Below the pieces are notes generated by a model, which saw only the letters and a program-made list of their open reading frames with translations, was not told where the DNA came from and did not search any database. From contig NZ_JAFIDC010000001.1 in the NCBI RefSeq assembly GCF_017052655.1, forward strand, positions 372,001 through 436,000: a stretch of 64,000 bases of DNA, given 5' to 3'. Positions within the stretch are counted from its first letter, which is position 1. Each line of letters begins with the position of its first letter. Made by a program: the position numbers and the translations under genes. Below are positions 24,256-34,432 of the stretch, one piece after another. This DNA is from Acholeplasma equirhinis. GTDB taxonomy: Bacteria; Bacillota_I; Bacilli_A; Acholeplasmatales; Acholeplasmataceae.

Positions 24256-24361
24256 TGAGGGGACAAAGCACAAAAGGTTTAAATTCCTAACACGGGAGAT
24301 CAGTGTTTCACTTTAATGCCATCAACAAGTATTTGAGATGAGTGCTATGGTGTGAGTGTTA
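24256..24361 (+). ncRNA. Pseudoknotted RNA element, type A, second and more divergent copy (cassette 2)
   Basis: P1 AGCAC (24267-24271) with GTGTT (24303-24307); AGG/CCT small hairpin; pseudoknot AACAC (24289-24293) with GTGTT (24356-24360). The opening GGTGGGT is replaced by GAGGGGAC. The bases differ from the other type A copies but the pairing scheme survives. Confidence 0.5.
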
Positions 24362-24398
24362 AAAATAAAACTTTACTTATGATTTTTAAATAAATCTA

Positions 24399-24464
24399 CG
24401 GTGGGTGGTGCCAAGGAGATAATCCTGACTTTCAATTGGAGTTGGCATAGTAGGGGTGAAAGTC
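24399..24464 (+). ncRNA. Pseudoknotted RNA element, type B, second copy (cassette 2)
   Basis: P1 TGCCAA (24409-24414) with TTGGCA (24442-24447); hairpin AGGA/TCCT with loop GATAA; pseudoknot GACTTTC (24427-24433) with GAAAGTC (24458-24464). It ends 30 bases before the sigma-factor ATG, as in cassette 1. Confidence 0.62.
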
Positions 24465-24494
24465 GAACGTCATTAATAGATTCCATAAAAAACT

Positions 24495-24983
24495 ATGGAA
24501 CAGTATGAAGCATTGATAAATCAGGTGATCAAACAGTTTGGGAATCTTGATCGCGAAATGAAAGAAGATCTCAAACAAGAATTAAGAATGTATATTTTCC
24601 AGAATCAAATGACATTTGAAAGACAAGCTTTAGAAGTTAAACAATTTATGTTTATTGTACTTAAGAGAAAAGTTATAAATCTACTTAAGCATAGTAAATA
24701 TCGAAAATATCAATCTTTAAACGAGATGACTCAAGAAGGTGATGAATATATCGATTTATTAGCTGCTTCTGATATCGGTCTTGATGATAATTCAGGAACA
24801 GAAGTACTAATTATGGAATATGTAAATCAGCACTTAAACAAGCAGGATAAAGATATTTTATCAGCTTATTTTTATCAAAACATGACCTATAAGAAAATAG
24901 GCGAGAAATATGGTGTCTCAGCAGACACAATTAGAAGAAAACTGCAAAAAATACTAGATGAAATCAGAAGGTGGTGGAAATAA
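24495..24983 (+). CDS. small sigma-70-like RNA polymerase sigma factor (cassette 2)
   Basis: 162 residues. In-frame stops just upstream fix ATG 24495 as the only reasonable start. Region 2-like REMKEDLKQELRMYIF and VLKRKVINLLKHSKYRKYQSL; region 4-like KQDKDILSAYFYQNMTYKKI followed by GEKYGVSADTIRRKLQKIL. The two copies agree best in the basic region 2 block and in region 4, and differ most in the central acidic linker. No Shine-Dalgarno sequence is present in the 20 bases before the ATG. The product probably activates the downstream operon (inference). Confidence 0.75.
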   Translation: MEQYEALINQVIKQFGNLDREMKEDLKQELRMYIFQNQMTFERQALEVKQFMFIVLKRKVINLLKHSKYRKYQSLNEMTQEGDEYIDLLAASDIGLDDNSGTEVLIMEYVNQHLNKQDKDILSAYFYQNMTYKKIGEKYGVSADTIRRKLQKILDEIRRWWK

Positions 24984-24986
24984 ATT

Positions 24987-25379
24987 ATGGAATCAGTTAA
25001 TGAAAAAGAAACAGAAGAGTTAAAAAACGAAAAACATGCATTTGAAAGCAAAAAAATCATAAGTTTAAATAGGTTCTTTATGAAACATGTTTTATTAGGA
25101 CTCATGTTCTCATTCTTAATATTTATTGTAAGTATTGTGTTATTGATCGTTATTATCTTAGTAACCAATATGGATGCATCAGTCAAGATAACCATTATTT
25201 CGATGGTTGCAACCTTTATTCTTACAACAAGCAAAACGATGATTGATCGATTAATAGAAGTTGTTGTTTATATTATGAGACTGCTTGGAGAAGAGCAACG
25301 AGGACTCAATAAAAAAATCGGTGTAGATATTGAAGATGTTGAATTTGAATCTTTGTCAGAAGATGTCAAGGAGGAGTAA
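24987..25379 (+). CDS. two-helix membrane protein, candidate anti-sigma factor (cassette 2)
   Basis: 130 residues beginning MESVNEKE, three bases after the sigma-factor stop. Same plan as 12987-13379: charged N-terminus, two transmembrane helices (LLGLMFSFLIFIVSIVLLIVI and TIISMVATFILTTS), an amphipathic RLIEVVVYIMRLLGEEQRGL stretch that is identical in both copies, and an acidic end. The identical juxtamembrane stretch suggests a conserved contact surface, possibly with the sigma factor or the membrane. No known domain recognised. Confidence 0.6.
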   Translation: MESVNEKETEELKNEKHAFESKKIISLNRFFMKHVLLGLMFSFLIFIVSIVLLIVIILVTNMDASVKITIISMVATFILTTSKTMIDRLIEVVVYIMRLLGEEQRGLNKKIGVDIEDVEFESLSEDVKEE

Positions 25380-25384
25380 ATAAG

Positions 25385-25411
25385 ATGTTATTTATGAGGA
25401 AACCACCATAA
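25385..25411 (+). CDS. 8-codon micro-ORF ending Pro-Pro-stop (cassette 2)
   Basis: MLFMRKPP then TAA. AAGGAGG lies about 10 bases upstream. It corresponds in length, position and CCA CCA TAA ending to the cassette 1 micro-ORF, while the 50 bases after it are unrelated between cassettes. Confidence 0.55.
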   Translation: MLFMRKPP

Positions 25412-25461
25412 ACAAAAAATTAGAATAATGATTTGATCACAAAAGATTGGAGAGACAGGCA

Positions 25462-26274
25462 ATGCATAAAGTCAATCAAATAGAAAAATCTACTGAATAC
25501 AATCCTAAAATTAATGCAAGGATTATAAGATATTTGTCACATGATAAACCTTTCTTGTATGAAGAGATCAATGATACAAAAAAAGAATTGTTTGACGCAT
25601 TGCTAGATGCGTTTTTGAGATTTAAATCAGAACCATTAACTAAAGCATCCATTCTTGAAATGTATGAGTCATTAACAGGTTTAAAGACAGATATAGATGA
25701 TATGTTTATTACAAAAATTCTAGAGATTAGAAAAATGAGCGATATCATCAAATGTTTTATTGAAATCATCAAGTCTAAACTGTTTCTAGAACATACTCAT
25801 GAAATGGCAAAATTGATCTTTAATCGACTATTGATTGAAAACGGTTATTGTCCAATGATTTTTTATCCGAATGTTACCAAACAAGTTATTACATATATCA
25901 ATGAAAATGCATCAGATGAAGTGTTAGATATATTGTTCCATCAATTGTATGCATTAACTGCACAACGACTTAATCAAAAACAAATCATCAAAACACAAGA
26001 TGAAGTCATAAATATCCTTTTGAAGCATAAGGATATGATCAAAGATTTGTATGGTGTTATCTCAGTTGGTTTCTTTGGTTCATTTGCAAGAGGAGACCAA
26101 AATGAATACTCAGATATTGATGTTTGGATTAAAACTGCTACAAGAATAAATTTTACAAAGAGGTTTGCTATTAGAAGTTTGTTGCAAATCATGTTAGGTG
26201 TAAAGGTTGACTTAAATATATGGACTAGAACATTAAGTGAAACTGTCTTCCATGATAGTCTAACCATCTTTTAG
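25462..26274 (+). CDS. nucleotidyltransferase-domain protein 1 (cassette 2)
   Basis: 270 residues. ATG at 25462 is chosen over an upstream TTG because TTGGAGAG lies at ribosome-site distance and the homologue begins at the same residue. The helical N-terminus is followed by the catalytic domain VGFFGSFARGDQNEYSDIDV, with the third Asp in VDLNIW. The catalytic set is complete as in cassette 1. The next gene begins 8 bases after the stop. Confidence 0.7.
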   Translation: MHKVNQIEKSTEYNPKINARIIRYLSHDKPFLYEEINDTKKELFDALLDAFLRFKSEPLTKASILEMYESLTGLKTDIDDMFITKILEIRKMSDIIKCFIEIIKSKLFLEHTHEMAKLIFNRLLIENGYCPMIFYPNVTKQVITYINENASDEVLDILFHQLYALTAQRLNQKQIIKTQDEVINILLKHKDMIKDLYGVISVGFFGSFARGDQNEYSDIDVWIKTATRINFTKRFAIRSLLQIMLGVKVDLNIWTRTLSETVFHDSLTIF

Positions 26275-26282
26275 GTGTTGTC

Positions 26283-27157
26283 ATGGATGAAAAAATTGTT
26301 ATCAATGATAAGTTGTTTTATCGATTTATCGAATTCACCAGTAAATACTTAAAGATCGATTTGACACATGAGACATTTAAATTAATATGTTTGGATCAAT
26401 ATACACCAAATACAAAATCAGAATACCGAGTCAAGAGGTTCGCTGATGCATTCAGATACTTAATCTACAACTTGAAATCAAACTTTACAAAACAGCTTAT
26501 TGAGACTACATACTTTATCTTAACAGGATTTAAGATGTCTCAAAAAAATCTTATCTATATTGTAGAGTACTATTACAGGAAAAAAGATACACACACACAT
26601 CAAAAAGCATCAGACATGCATTTGAAGATTATGGATATGAAAGTAAAACAAAAGATTGAACTTGCTTTTCTAATCACAAATCTCATATTAATGAAAAGTG
26701 CATTCTATCCAATCATTGTCTATCAGAACGATATTGCAATATATATAGATGCGATTAAACAAAGAAGAGTAAATCCGAATGCATTTTATATGTTTTTAGT
26801 CAATTGTGAGCACTTTATTAGAAAGACACACAATCATAAAAGAATTGAAAACGATATTCTTAAAGATAAAGATGAAGTAATCTACATACTCAAAAACAAG
26901 ACTGAGTATTTAAGAAAAAAATACAAAATTAAAGAACTTTATCTATATGGCTCATATGTAAAAGAAACAAATTTGCCAACAAGCGATATTGATATGTTGG
27001 TTGTATTAGATGATTCATTCATCAATTACGAAAAGTATGAACACTTAAAGGCGTTAAAACAATATCTACATGATGAAATGGGGATGTGATGGAATTTAGT
27101 CATGCACTCACCAATTTAGAAATTAATGAAATGAATAATATTATTACAATATTTTAA
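26283..27157 (+). pseudogene. nucleotidyltransferase-domain protein 2 (cassette 2), C-terminus frameshifted
   Basis: The frame from ATG 26283 encodes 268 residues and then stops at TGA (27087-27089). It contains LYLYGSYVKETNLPTSDIDM, so the first two catalytic Asp residues are present. Compared with cassette 1, about 13 bases are missing near 27080; downstream the homologous end VMEFSHALTNLEINEMNNII continues in another frame to TAA at 27155-27157. The third catalytic Asp of the MDVMEF strand is therefore lost from the main frame. The protein may still be made in shortened form, but its enzyme activity is doubtful. Confidence 0.7.
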
Positions 27158-27169
27158 GGAGAAAATAAA

Positions 27170-30100
27170 ATGATACAGAAAATTACGAATTTAGATGGAA
27201 TTACATTCCAAACAAACTATATTCAACCTGGATCTCCATTTGGACATCATAATGCAGCATCATTCACGATGAATGATGAAGGATATGCATTGTTTAAGGT
27301 TGAAAATTTAGATCTCAGTATTTTAGATCGAATTGCAAGAGTTAAACTTATCTTGCCGGTTTCAAGTATGTTACTTGGCTCATATTTTTATGTGAGAGAA
27401 GTGACAAGTGCTTATAATCCATCACAAGTTAAATGGGGTGGTACTGGTGATGCTACACCACCAACGATTAAATGGTCAGAACTTGAAGATTATCATCAAG
27501 TTGACTATCCAACTGGTTCAGGACAATCTGCACCATCTAGCTATGCAGTGGTTCTTGATATTACGAAACTAGCTAGAAAATGGAAAGAAACCGGTTCAAC
27601 GAACATGAGTTTTGCTATTCATACGTCAAATCCAAATGTTACAGTTTTCACACCAAATGATCCAAATATTTTAGGTGAAAAAGAAGTTTTTTTAGTTGAA
27701 AGTGCAAGACAAAGTGGCTTATCGGGACATTTGAGTTTTACTGATAGAGAAGCAGGTTTTGCAGGAAAAGGTTATGTAAATAATCTTACTGGCAAATTGT
27801 TGGCTGTATTTTCAGGATTTGGAACTGATTCCGTCAAAGCGCCAATTCAAATCAGTGCAGTTTATGCAAACAACAGACCAATACTTCCAACAGGTATGCA
27901 ATCAAAAGTGTCATTTCCTAGCAATTGGAGAACATCATTTGACTACGGAATTAAATTAGAAGCAAGCAGAATCACGATACTACATGCTGATGGTAGTATG
28001 CATTATTACGATAAAATATCTAAGAACAATGCAAAAGCATACGATATCATAACTGAAAATGATGAAGTCTATGTTAGTTTCTTTGATTTTTCATATATTG
28101 AAGATAATGGAAATAGTACATACTCCATTTTTGATAAACAACAAAACAAATTGACGTTAAAATCAGATGGTTTGATTTTAGAAATCAAGACCGCAGACGG
28201 ACATGCTACAACATTTCATAACACAGGTGGCAAAATCACTTCTATTAATGCAGATGGTAAAAACGTAATTGTGACATATAACCCTTTAGGAAACATATCC
28301 AGAGTTGAATTTGTTGAAGAAGAAAAAAGTTTGTTATTTGAGTATGCTTCCAATAATCTTGCGTCTGTAAAGCTACAAGATATTCATTATGTATTAGGCA
28401 GTACGTCATCTGGTGGTTCAACATCTCAAAAAAGTTACACAGATAGATATACTGCAACATATGAATATACAAGTGGTGTTCTTATTAGAATGTATGATCC
28501 AAAACTGAATGCTGGAGTTAAGTTTGATCATTCAAATGGAAAAGTATCTAGAATAACTGAACAAGCTAAACAAAAAGTTACGCCATTTAGTTTCATTAAT
28601 GGTGCATATTTGGATTTTACATATGCATCTGATTACACAAAAGTAACAAGTTATTTAGACAATTCAATCTATTACTATTTTAGTAATTATGGACAATGTA
28701 CTCAGAAAATTGATGCTGACGGTAATGCTGTAAGTTATCAATATGGAAAAGTAAGTGAAGATGGCACTCAACAAGTCATTAGAAATGCATCAGTATCTGT
28801 GTCCAATATTAGAAATGTTATTGTCGATCATAGCTTTGATGCCAATACTACACCGATTACAACATCTGGGTTTGGTTGGAGAGCATCTCATAATGGATTA
28901 GCAAAAGTTGTTGATGATGGAGTTTATGGCGATAAGGCATTAAGATTAAGAAAAACTGCCAGTGGAACAAGACATGTTTATCAGGCAATAACACTAACAC
29001 CAGGAACATACAACTTATCATTTTTTGCCAAAACAAAAAATTTAGTAGGTAATGCAAGGGTAAGCGTTGCTGTTGATCATATCGTAAATGTACCTGTCGA
29101 ACCAGGCGGAATCGGAATTGTTGATGGGAATGGAAATATTTATATGCCAACACCGACAACAACAGAATACAACAGTGTATTATTATCAAACAGACAATGG
29201 CAGCAATTCAAGATTTCAAACATTGTAGTACCAGCATCAGTTACAGGTGTGACTCTTTATATTAGAGCAAACCATTCAAGCGGTGATTTGTTTGTTGATG
29301 ACTTCCAGTTGATTCTTCCGCATAAAACACATTATAACCTTATTCAAAACGGATATTTTGATACTGAAACTACACAACCGTCAGGCTGGACTAGAACAAA
29401 CATGACAACAAATGATAAGATTGTCAACAATTCAGTAACAACACCATTCACAAAAGTATTGGGTAGTAAATCATATCAAGTAACAGGAAACATGATTTTG
29501 TTAAAGAAAATTGAAAGAACACTCTCTGTTAGTGGTGGTGCTGGTGAGGAATTTACACTTGTTTCATGGGCAAAAGGTTATTTATCAGAAGCTGATATTT
29601 TTAGAGTTAAGATCGCAATTACATATCCTGGATTTGAAACTGAGTCATTTGATTTTGATTTCGACAAATCATTAACAGGATGGCAAATGTTATTAAGAAA
29701 CATTGTAACTAGCAAACCATATACTGCAATTACGATTGGGTTAGAATATCAAGGACAAAATACAGTTAACTTTGATTCTGTCCAGTTATATAAAGATGCA
29801 TCAGGTAAACACTATAACTATGATGAAAAAGGAAACTTAATGGATCAAATAAGTGCAGAAAAAAACAAATCTTCACTTTCTTACGATGCCAAAAACAAGG
29901 TAACAGAGTCTATTGATCCATCAGGAGATACGTATAAGTACACATATGGTGAAAATGACAAACTAACTAAAATTGTCGACAATAAAGGTAACAAAATTGA
30001 ATTTGAATATGATGGAAATGGTAATCGAATAAAATCTGAAATTGACTCTGAAGAAGGTGAGTTGATTCTTGAACAAACTTTTAATACTGATAATAAAGTT

Positions 30101-33100
30101 ATATCTACAAAAGATGAGCTTGGTAATACAACATTGATTTCATATGATGAAAAGGGTAGAGTACATCAAGAGACTAATGCGAAAGGCGTTGTAAAGACAA
30201 GTACCTATGATGTTTATGATAATCTAATTCAACTCATTCAAAGTAAAGATAGCAATTCAATCGCACATGCATATGAATATAACTCAGATCAATCGCTAAA
30301 ATCTATAACAACTGATAATGGTACAATTTATGCATTTGAGTATGATGAGTGGGGTAAGTTAAAAGAAGCAAAAGTCAATGGGAATGTATTTGCTTCATAT
30401 GAACATACACATGTTGAAAATGGTGTACTAACAGATTTGATTACAAAACAAACCTATGGATCAGATGCTAATGAGTCTTTCGTATTTAGTTATGATGCAA
30501 AAAGCAGACTAGAAAAGGTAGAATTTAAAAATGAGCTTGTTGCTAAGTATCACTACAATGACAAAGGTCAAGTTTATCAAATTGATACAGATACAGTCGT
30601 TAAATATTTCAACTATGATTTAAAAGGAAAACTCATCAAAGAATCAGACTCATCTGGTAAAATCATTAGATTTGATTATGACAACTTAGAGCAGGTACAA
30701 AAAGCTACTTTTGATATAAATGGTATTGTACGCAGTTATGATTTTGAATACACCAATGAATACAATCAATATAATAAAGATGCATTAATGCCAAGAATTG
30801 CAGATGCATTTGGCGATGATATACTAAAAGGTAACTTTTCACGCAATGGTTTATATGGCATGAGACCAGAATTGGCTTCATCGGCGGGATTTAGCCAAGA
30901 TGAAGACCTTGATCAGTATGTCATGACACTTAATAAAAATTCATCAAGAGTTATTTATGGTTTAGAAACTGTTAATAGTCTTAGAAAATCTGGAAGAATT
31001 CATAATGGTTGGTATAGTCCAACAGCGTGGAAGAGTCAATTTAACAATTGCAAGAGTTTCTTTGGCTGGTTTAAACCAGTTAATTTAACTGATGAAAAAG
31101 TAATGATGAGTATTGGAACATCAACTGAGGATTTCTGGAAAATTCTAGTTAAAAAAGATGGCTCAAATTTTGTATTCACACTTAAGTATACAAAAGGTGG
31201 TGCAAACACCACACATGGCACAAAATCAATTCCAGTAACGGATAAATGGATATTTGTTGGATTTAGAATCAACAGAGCAGAATCCAATACTGAGATTTTG
31301 ATGAAAATCAATGATACTGCACCAGTTACAAATTTCTTAAACGGAGTTAATGTTACTTATTTGGTAACTAAAGCAATACTTGGTGATAGAACACAACCAT
31401 ATGGTGGCAGTGATGAACCGATTACAGACTATAAGTTAAGAGTTCACATGTTAAGTATTGGTGCATATAAACATACCAATGAAACATTTGGATTATTACA
31501 TGCACAAGGTAAGAAGTATTTTGTTGATGATTATACAGTTGTGCCAAAAACTGGTGTATCATTTGAAAATCCTGAAATTTATGATGGATTAGATACTGTA
31601 TCACTAAATGGAACGTTCATATCTAAAAAGGGTATTAAACCATTAAGTTACTCATTCACAGACCAATCCTATGCATTGGATAAAACGAAACTGTTTGAGT
31701 ATGATGTTGCAGAAGAAAGACATCTATATGGCAGTTATGATGGTTTAAAGGGATTATCTGATACTAAAGGAAAACTCATCTACAATTTTGATTTAAGTAC
31801 CAAAGGAACATTGAGTATTAGAGTAAAACCAATACATACATCTACAAACGATCGAACCATTCTAATGAATAAGCGGGATGGAAATGATTTATTTGGTGCA
31901 ATATTAAAAACCAATAACAAATTGTATATGATCCTAAATGGAGCACAGTATCCTACAAATGGTATAACTGTACCAACCAGTGGATGGTTTACAGTTGTCT
32001 TAAAATGGGATGGTAATCAGTTTAGTGTAACAGCAAATGGTACTACTGAAAGTCAAACGTCATCTGTGCTACTAGCTGGTGCAGAAACAATTGTAGGATC
32101 AAATGTGGATGGATTCAATCCAGTTAATCATCTCAATGGCCAATTAGAAATGTTAGCGTATTATGATGATGTATTGGATTCAACAAGAACCAGTAAATTA
32201 TTCCAGACAAATCATATCGCATCTGTTAAGACTTATGTAGATATACTCGGTAGAAGCAAAAAAGACGTGATTGATACTGGACTTGTCAAACTTGAAAATG
32301 AATACACATATAAATCACCTGTTGCTGGCAGAACATCACTACAAGTTGAAAGCATCACTAAATATGATGAATCAGTCGTTTCATATGAATATGATGCGCT
32401 AGGTAATATCATACACATGTTTACGCCAGAGGGAACTTATAAGTATGAGTACGATTATTTGAATAGGCTTATCAGAGAATTCAATCCTGTAAGTGGTTTA
32501 ACAATGATTATGGCTTATACAGGTAACAACAATATCTTATCTAAAAAGTATTATAATGGAGATCATCCACTCGATGTCAGTATTACTCCATATGAATCAT
32601 ATGAGTATCACTATGATCTTGTATGGAAAGACAAATTGATTGAAGTTGTTAAAAAGATTGGTGATACCCAAGTCGATTCGACGGAGTTACTGTATAATAG
32701 CAACTTTATGGGTAATCCATCTGAAATCGGTGACAAAGAACTCACATGGCAAGGTAGAAAGTTAACAAATATTAATTCAAATATTTCATATACATATGAT
32801 GAAAATGGTGCTAGAACAAGTAAAGAAGTAGATAACGAAACAACCACGTATTTCTATGTAGGAAAAAAATTAGTATCTGAGACAACAAATAATCATAGTA
32901 CGATATATTTATACAACGAAAGAGGTTTATTGATTGGATTTGAATATCAGCAGAAACAATACTACTATATTAGGGATTTAAATGCAATAATCATCGAAAT
33001 TGTTGATGAAAATGGTAATACTATGGTATCATACAAATATAATGCATGGGGTGAAATTATTGATAAAACAGTCAATAATTCCACAATTGATGAAGTCAAT

Positions 33101-33907
33101 AATTTTGTATACAAAGGGTACTATTTAGACAATGAAACCGGATGGTATTATTTAAAAACTAGATATTATGTCCCTTCATTAGGAAGATTTATTAACGTTG
33201 ATGATAGAATTGCAATCGATAAAAATGTTGTAGACGGCTCATTGTTTACTTATTGTGTAAATAATCCTATTATGTATAAAGATGAAACCGGAAGTAGTTG
33301 GAACTGGGGAACATTTCTCTTGGCAGCTACAATTGTGGTAACAGCTGTAGCAGTTATAGCGTTGACAGTAGCAACTGCTGGTGCTGCAGCTGGTGCTGCA
33401 GGATTGGTTGCTGGTGCATATTTTGGAGCATCTGGTCTAGCGGCAGCCGCCGTGTATACAGTAGCAACAGTCACAGTAATAGGAGTGACAGCATTTGCAG
33501 CTGCTGAAGTAATTGAATTGTATACAGGAAACAACTTTATGTCATTTCTAGGAAGTGCGTATGATCCTATTAAATTTGGTTTATACATGGTTCCATACAT
33601 GTTTGGTATGATGGGGCAATATGCGCCGCCTAAGAAACCAACAATAACCAGTGGTAATACACGAGCTCCAAAAAATGGTCAAGGAACTCCAAATTCAGTT
33701 TACGAACATGTTAAAGAAAAGGGATCGGATTATACATTTTATGATTCAAATGGGAAGGCATATATAAGAATTGATGACTCTCATTGGCACTATTCTAAAG
33801 AACATGGTCGATACTTGTGGCCACATCAACACGATATTAAATGGCACCAATCTCCAGATGGCGAGTTATATTGGGAAGATCGTACGGTTCATCCATACAA
33901 GGATTAA
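27170..33907 (+). CDS. RHS/YD-repeat polymorphic toxin-like protein (cassette 2)
   Basis: 2245 residues, aligned along its length with the cassette 1 protein: DNRLRE-like N-terminus, jelly-roll-like segments, YD-repeat blocks, two LamG-like domains and the RHS core ending GYYLDNETGWYYLKTRYY. Similarity stops abruptly after the core. The tip (from about residue 2040) begins SSWNWG, has about 65 Ala/Val-rich hydrophobic residues, then a linker with RAPKNGQGTPNSVYEHVK and a compact His- and Trp-rich end (DDSHWHYSKEHGRYLWPHQH, then DIKWH). The end looks like a small enzymatic toxin, perhaps a nuclease, but I cannot name its family. No N-terminal signal peptide. AAGGAG lies upstream. An immunity-type gene follows after 15 bases. 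Confidence 0.85.
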   Translation: MIQKITNLDGITFQTNYIQPGSPFGHHNAASFTMNDEGYALFKVENLDLSILDRIARVKLILPVSSMLLGSYFYVREVTSAYNPSQVKWGGTGDATPPTIKWSELEDYHQVDYPTGSGQSAPSSYAVVLDITKLARKWKETGSTNMSFAIHTSNPNVTVFTPNDPNILGEKEVFLVESARQSGLSGHLSFTDREAGFAGKGYVNNLTGKLLAVFSGFGTDSVKAPIQISAVYANNRPILPTGMQSKVSFPSNWRTSFDYGIKLEASRITILHADGSMHYYDKISKNNAKAYDIITENDEVYVSFFDFSYIEDNGNSTYSIFDKQQNKLTLKSDGLILEIKTADGHATTFHNTGGKITSINADGKNVIVTYNPLGNISRVEFVEEEKSLLFEYASNNLASVKLQDIHYVLGSTSSGGSTSQKSYTDRYTATYEYTSGVLIRMYDPKLNAGVKFDHSNGKVSRITEQAKQKVTPFSFINGAYLDFTYASDYTKVTSYLDNSIYYYFSNYGQCTQKIDADGNAVSYQYGKVSEDGTQQVIRNASVSVSNIRNVIVDHSFDANTTPITTSGFGWRASHNGLAKVVDDGVYGDKALRLRKTASGTRHVYQAITLTPGTYNLSFFAKTKNLVGNARVSVAVDHIVNVPVEPGGIGIVDGNGNIYMPTPTTTEYNSVLLSNRQWQQFKISNIVVPASVTGVTLYIRANHSSGDLFVDDFQLILPHKTHYNLIQNGYFDTETTQPSGWTRTNMTTNDKIVNNSVTTPFTKVLGSKSYQVTGNMILLKKIERTLSVSGGAGEEFTLVSWAKGYLSEADIFRVKIAITYPGFETESFDFDFDKSLTGWQMLLRNIVTSKPYTAITIGLEYQGQNTVNFDSVQLYKDASGKHYNYDEKGNLMDQISAEKNKSSLSYDAKNKVTESIDPSGDTYKYTYGENDKLTKIVDNKGNKIEFEYDGNGNRIKSEIDSEEGELILEQTFNTDNKVISTKDELGNTTLISYDEKGRVHQETNAKGVVKTSTYDVYDNLIQLIQSKDSNSIAHAYEYNSDQSLKSITTDNGTIYAFEYDEWGKLKEAKVNGNVFASYEHTHVENGVLTDLITKQTYGSDANESFVFSYDAKSRLEKVEFKNELVAKYHYNDKGQVYQIDTDTVVKYFNYDLKGKLIKESDSSGKIIRFDYDNLEQVQKATFDINGIVRSYDFEYTNEYNQYNKDALMPRIADAFGDDILKGNFSRNGLYGMRPELASSAGFSQDEDLDQYVMTLNKNSSRVIYGLETVNSLRKSGRIHNGWYSPTAWKSQFNNCKSFFGWFKPVNLTDEKVMMSIGTSTEDFWKILVKKDGSNFVFTLKYTKGGANTTHGTKSIPVTDKWIFVGFRINRAESNTEILMKINDTAPVTNFLNGVNVTYLVTKAILGDRTQPYGGSDEPITDYKLRVHMLSIGAYKHTNETFGLLHAQGKKYFVDDYTVVPKTGVSFENPEIYDGLDTVSLNGTFISKKGIKPLSYSFTDQSYALDKTKLFEYDVAEERHLYGSYDGLKGLSDTKGKLIYNFDLSTKGTLSIRVKPIHTSTNDRTILMNKRDGNDLFGAILKTNNKLYMILNGAQYPTNGITVPTSGWFTVVLKWDGNQFSVTANGTTESQTSSVLLAGAETIVGSNVDGFNPVNHLNGQLEMLAYYDDVLDSTRTSKLFQTNHIASVKTYVDILGRSKKDVIDTGLVKLENEYTYKSPVAGRTSLQVESITKYDESVVSYEYDALGNIIHMFTPEGTYKYEYDYLNRLIREFNPVSGLTMIMAYTGNNNILSKKYYNGDHPLDVSITPYESYEYHYDLVWKDKLIEVVKKIGDTQVDSTELLYNSNFMGNPSEIGDKELTWQGRKLTNINSNISYTYDENGARTSKEVDNETTTYFYVGKKLVSETTNNHSTIYLYNERGLLIGFEYQQKQYYYIRDLNAIIIEIVDENGNTMVSYKYNAWGEIIDKTVNNSTIDEVNNFVYKGYYLDNETGWYYLKTRYYVPSLGRFINVDDRIAIDKNVVDGSLFTYCVNNPIMYKDETGSSWNWGTFLLAATIVVTAVAVIALTVATAGAAAGAAGLVAGAYFGASGLAAAAVYTVATVTVIGVTAFAAAEVIELYTGNNFMSFLGSAYDPIKFGLYMVPYMFGMMGQYAPPKKPTITSGNTRAPKNGQGTPNSVYEHVKEKGSDYTFYDSNGKAYIRIDDSHWHYSKEHGRYLWPHQHDIKWHQSPDGELYWEDRTVHPYKD

Positions 33908-33922
33908 GAGAGGAAAATAATA

Positions 33923-34390
33923 ATGAGTAGTAGCATCACATTTGTTTACAATAAAAAAGAATTAACCACTGAAACAAAGAATAGCTTGATTGAATATGCA
34001 AAATCAAAAGATATGGGTATACACTTCGGTTTAGTAACAGCGATAAATGAAGATATAATTAATAGTTTGAGTACCGATCAAGATTTCTTTATTCTATCTG
34101 ATAAGCAATTTCATGACACAGTCGAAGATTTGCTTTCAATTGATTTGCAACTATCAAAAGATCAATTGATAAAACATCATTCATTCCTCGACGATTTTAA
34201 AAACACCATGATTGACAATGGGGTAGAAACGCTTTGGATTTATGTTTCGTTTAGTGTGGCTGTAAACTTATTTGAGTATGAAACTGAGTATAATGTGAAC
34301 AATATATCGGAATATTTAGTAGCATACATGTTTAAACACTATATGATACCAGATCCGACTAAATTTGTTTATACCAAAGAACTACAATGA
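33923..34390 (+). CDS. probable cytosolic immunity protein for toxin tip 2
   Basis: 155 residues, acidic, with no membrane segment. Start ATG has AGAGAGGAAAAT upstream, 15 bases behind the RHS stop. No known domain recognised. Notable features: an N-terminal SSSITFVYNKKELTTETKN segment and a WIYVSFSVAVNLFEYETEYN stretch. Position behind the variable tip, unrelated to the membrane immunity protein of cassette 1, is what polymorphic toxin systems predict. A soluble immunity protein suggests that tip 2 acts in the cytosol. Confidence 0.55.
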   Translation: MSSSITFVYNKKELTTETKNSLIEYAKSKDMGIHFGLVTAINEDIINSLSTDQDFFILSDKQFHDTVEDLLSIDLQLSKDQLIKHHSFLDDFKNTMIDNGVETLWIYVSFSVAVNLFEYETEYNVNNISEYLVAYMFKHYMIPDPTKFVYTKELQ

Positions 34391-34432
34391 ACCACATGAT
34401 TTAACTTAGAGTAACAGTTAAATAAAAGAATA

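Noticed and set aside
33298-33507. Ser/Cys-rich open frame overlapping the Ala-rich part of RHS tip 2
   Set aside because: It is the shifted-frame image of GCA/GCT/GTA-rich codons in the toxin gene, with no ribosome site of its own.
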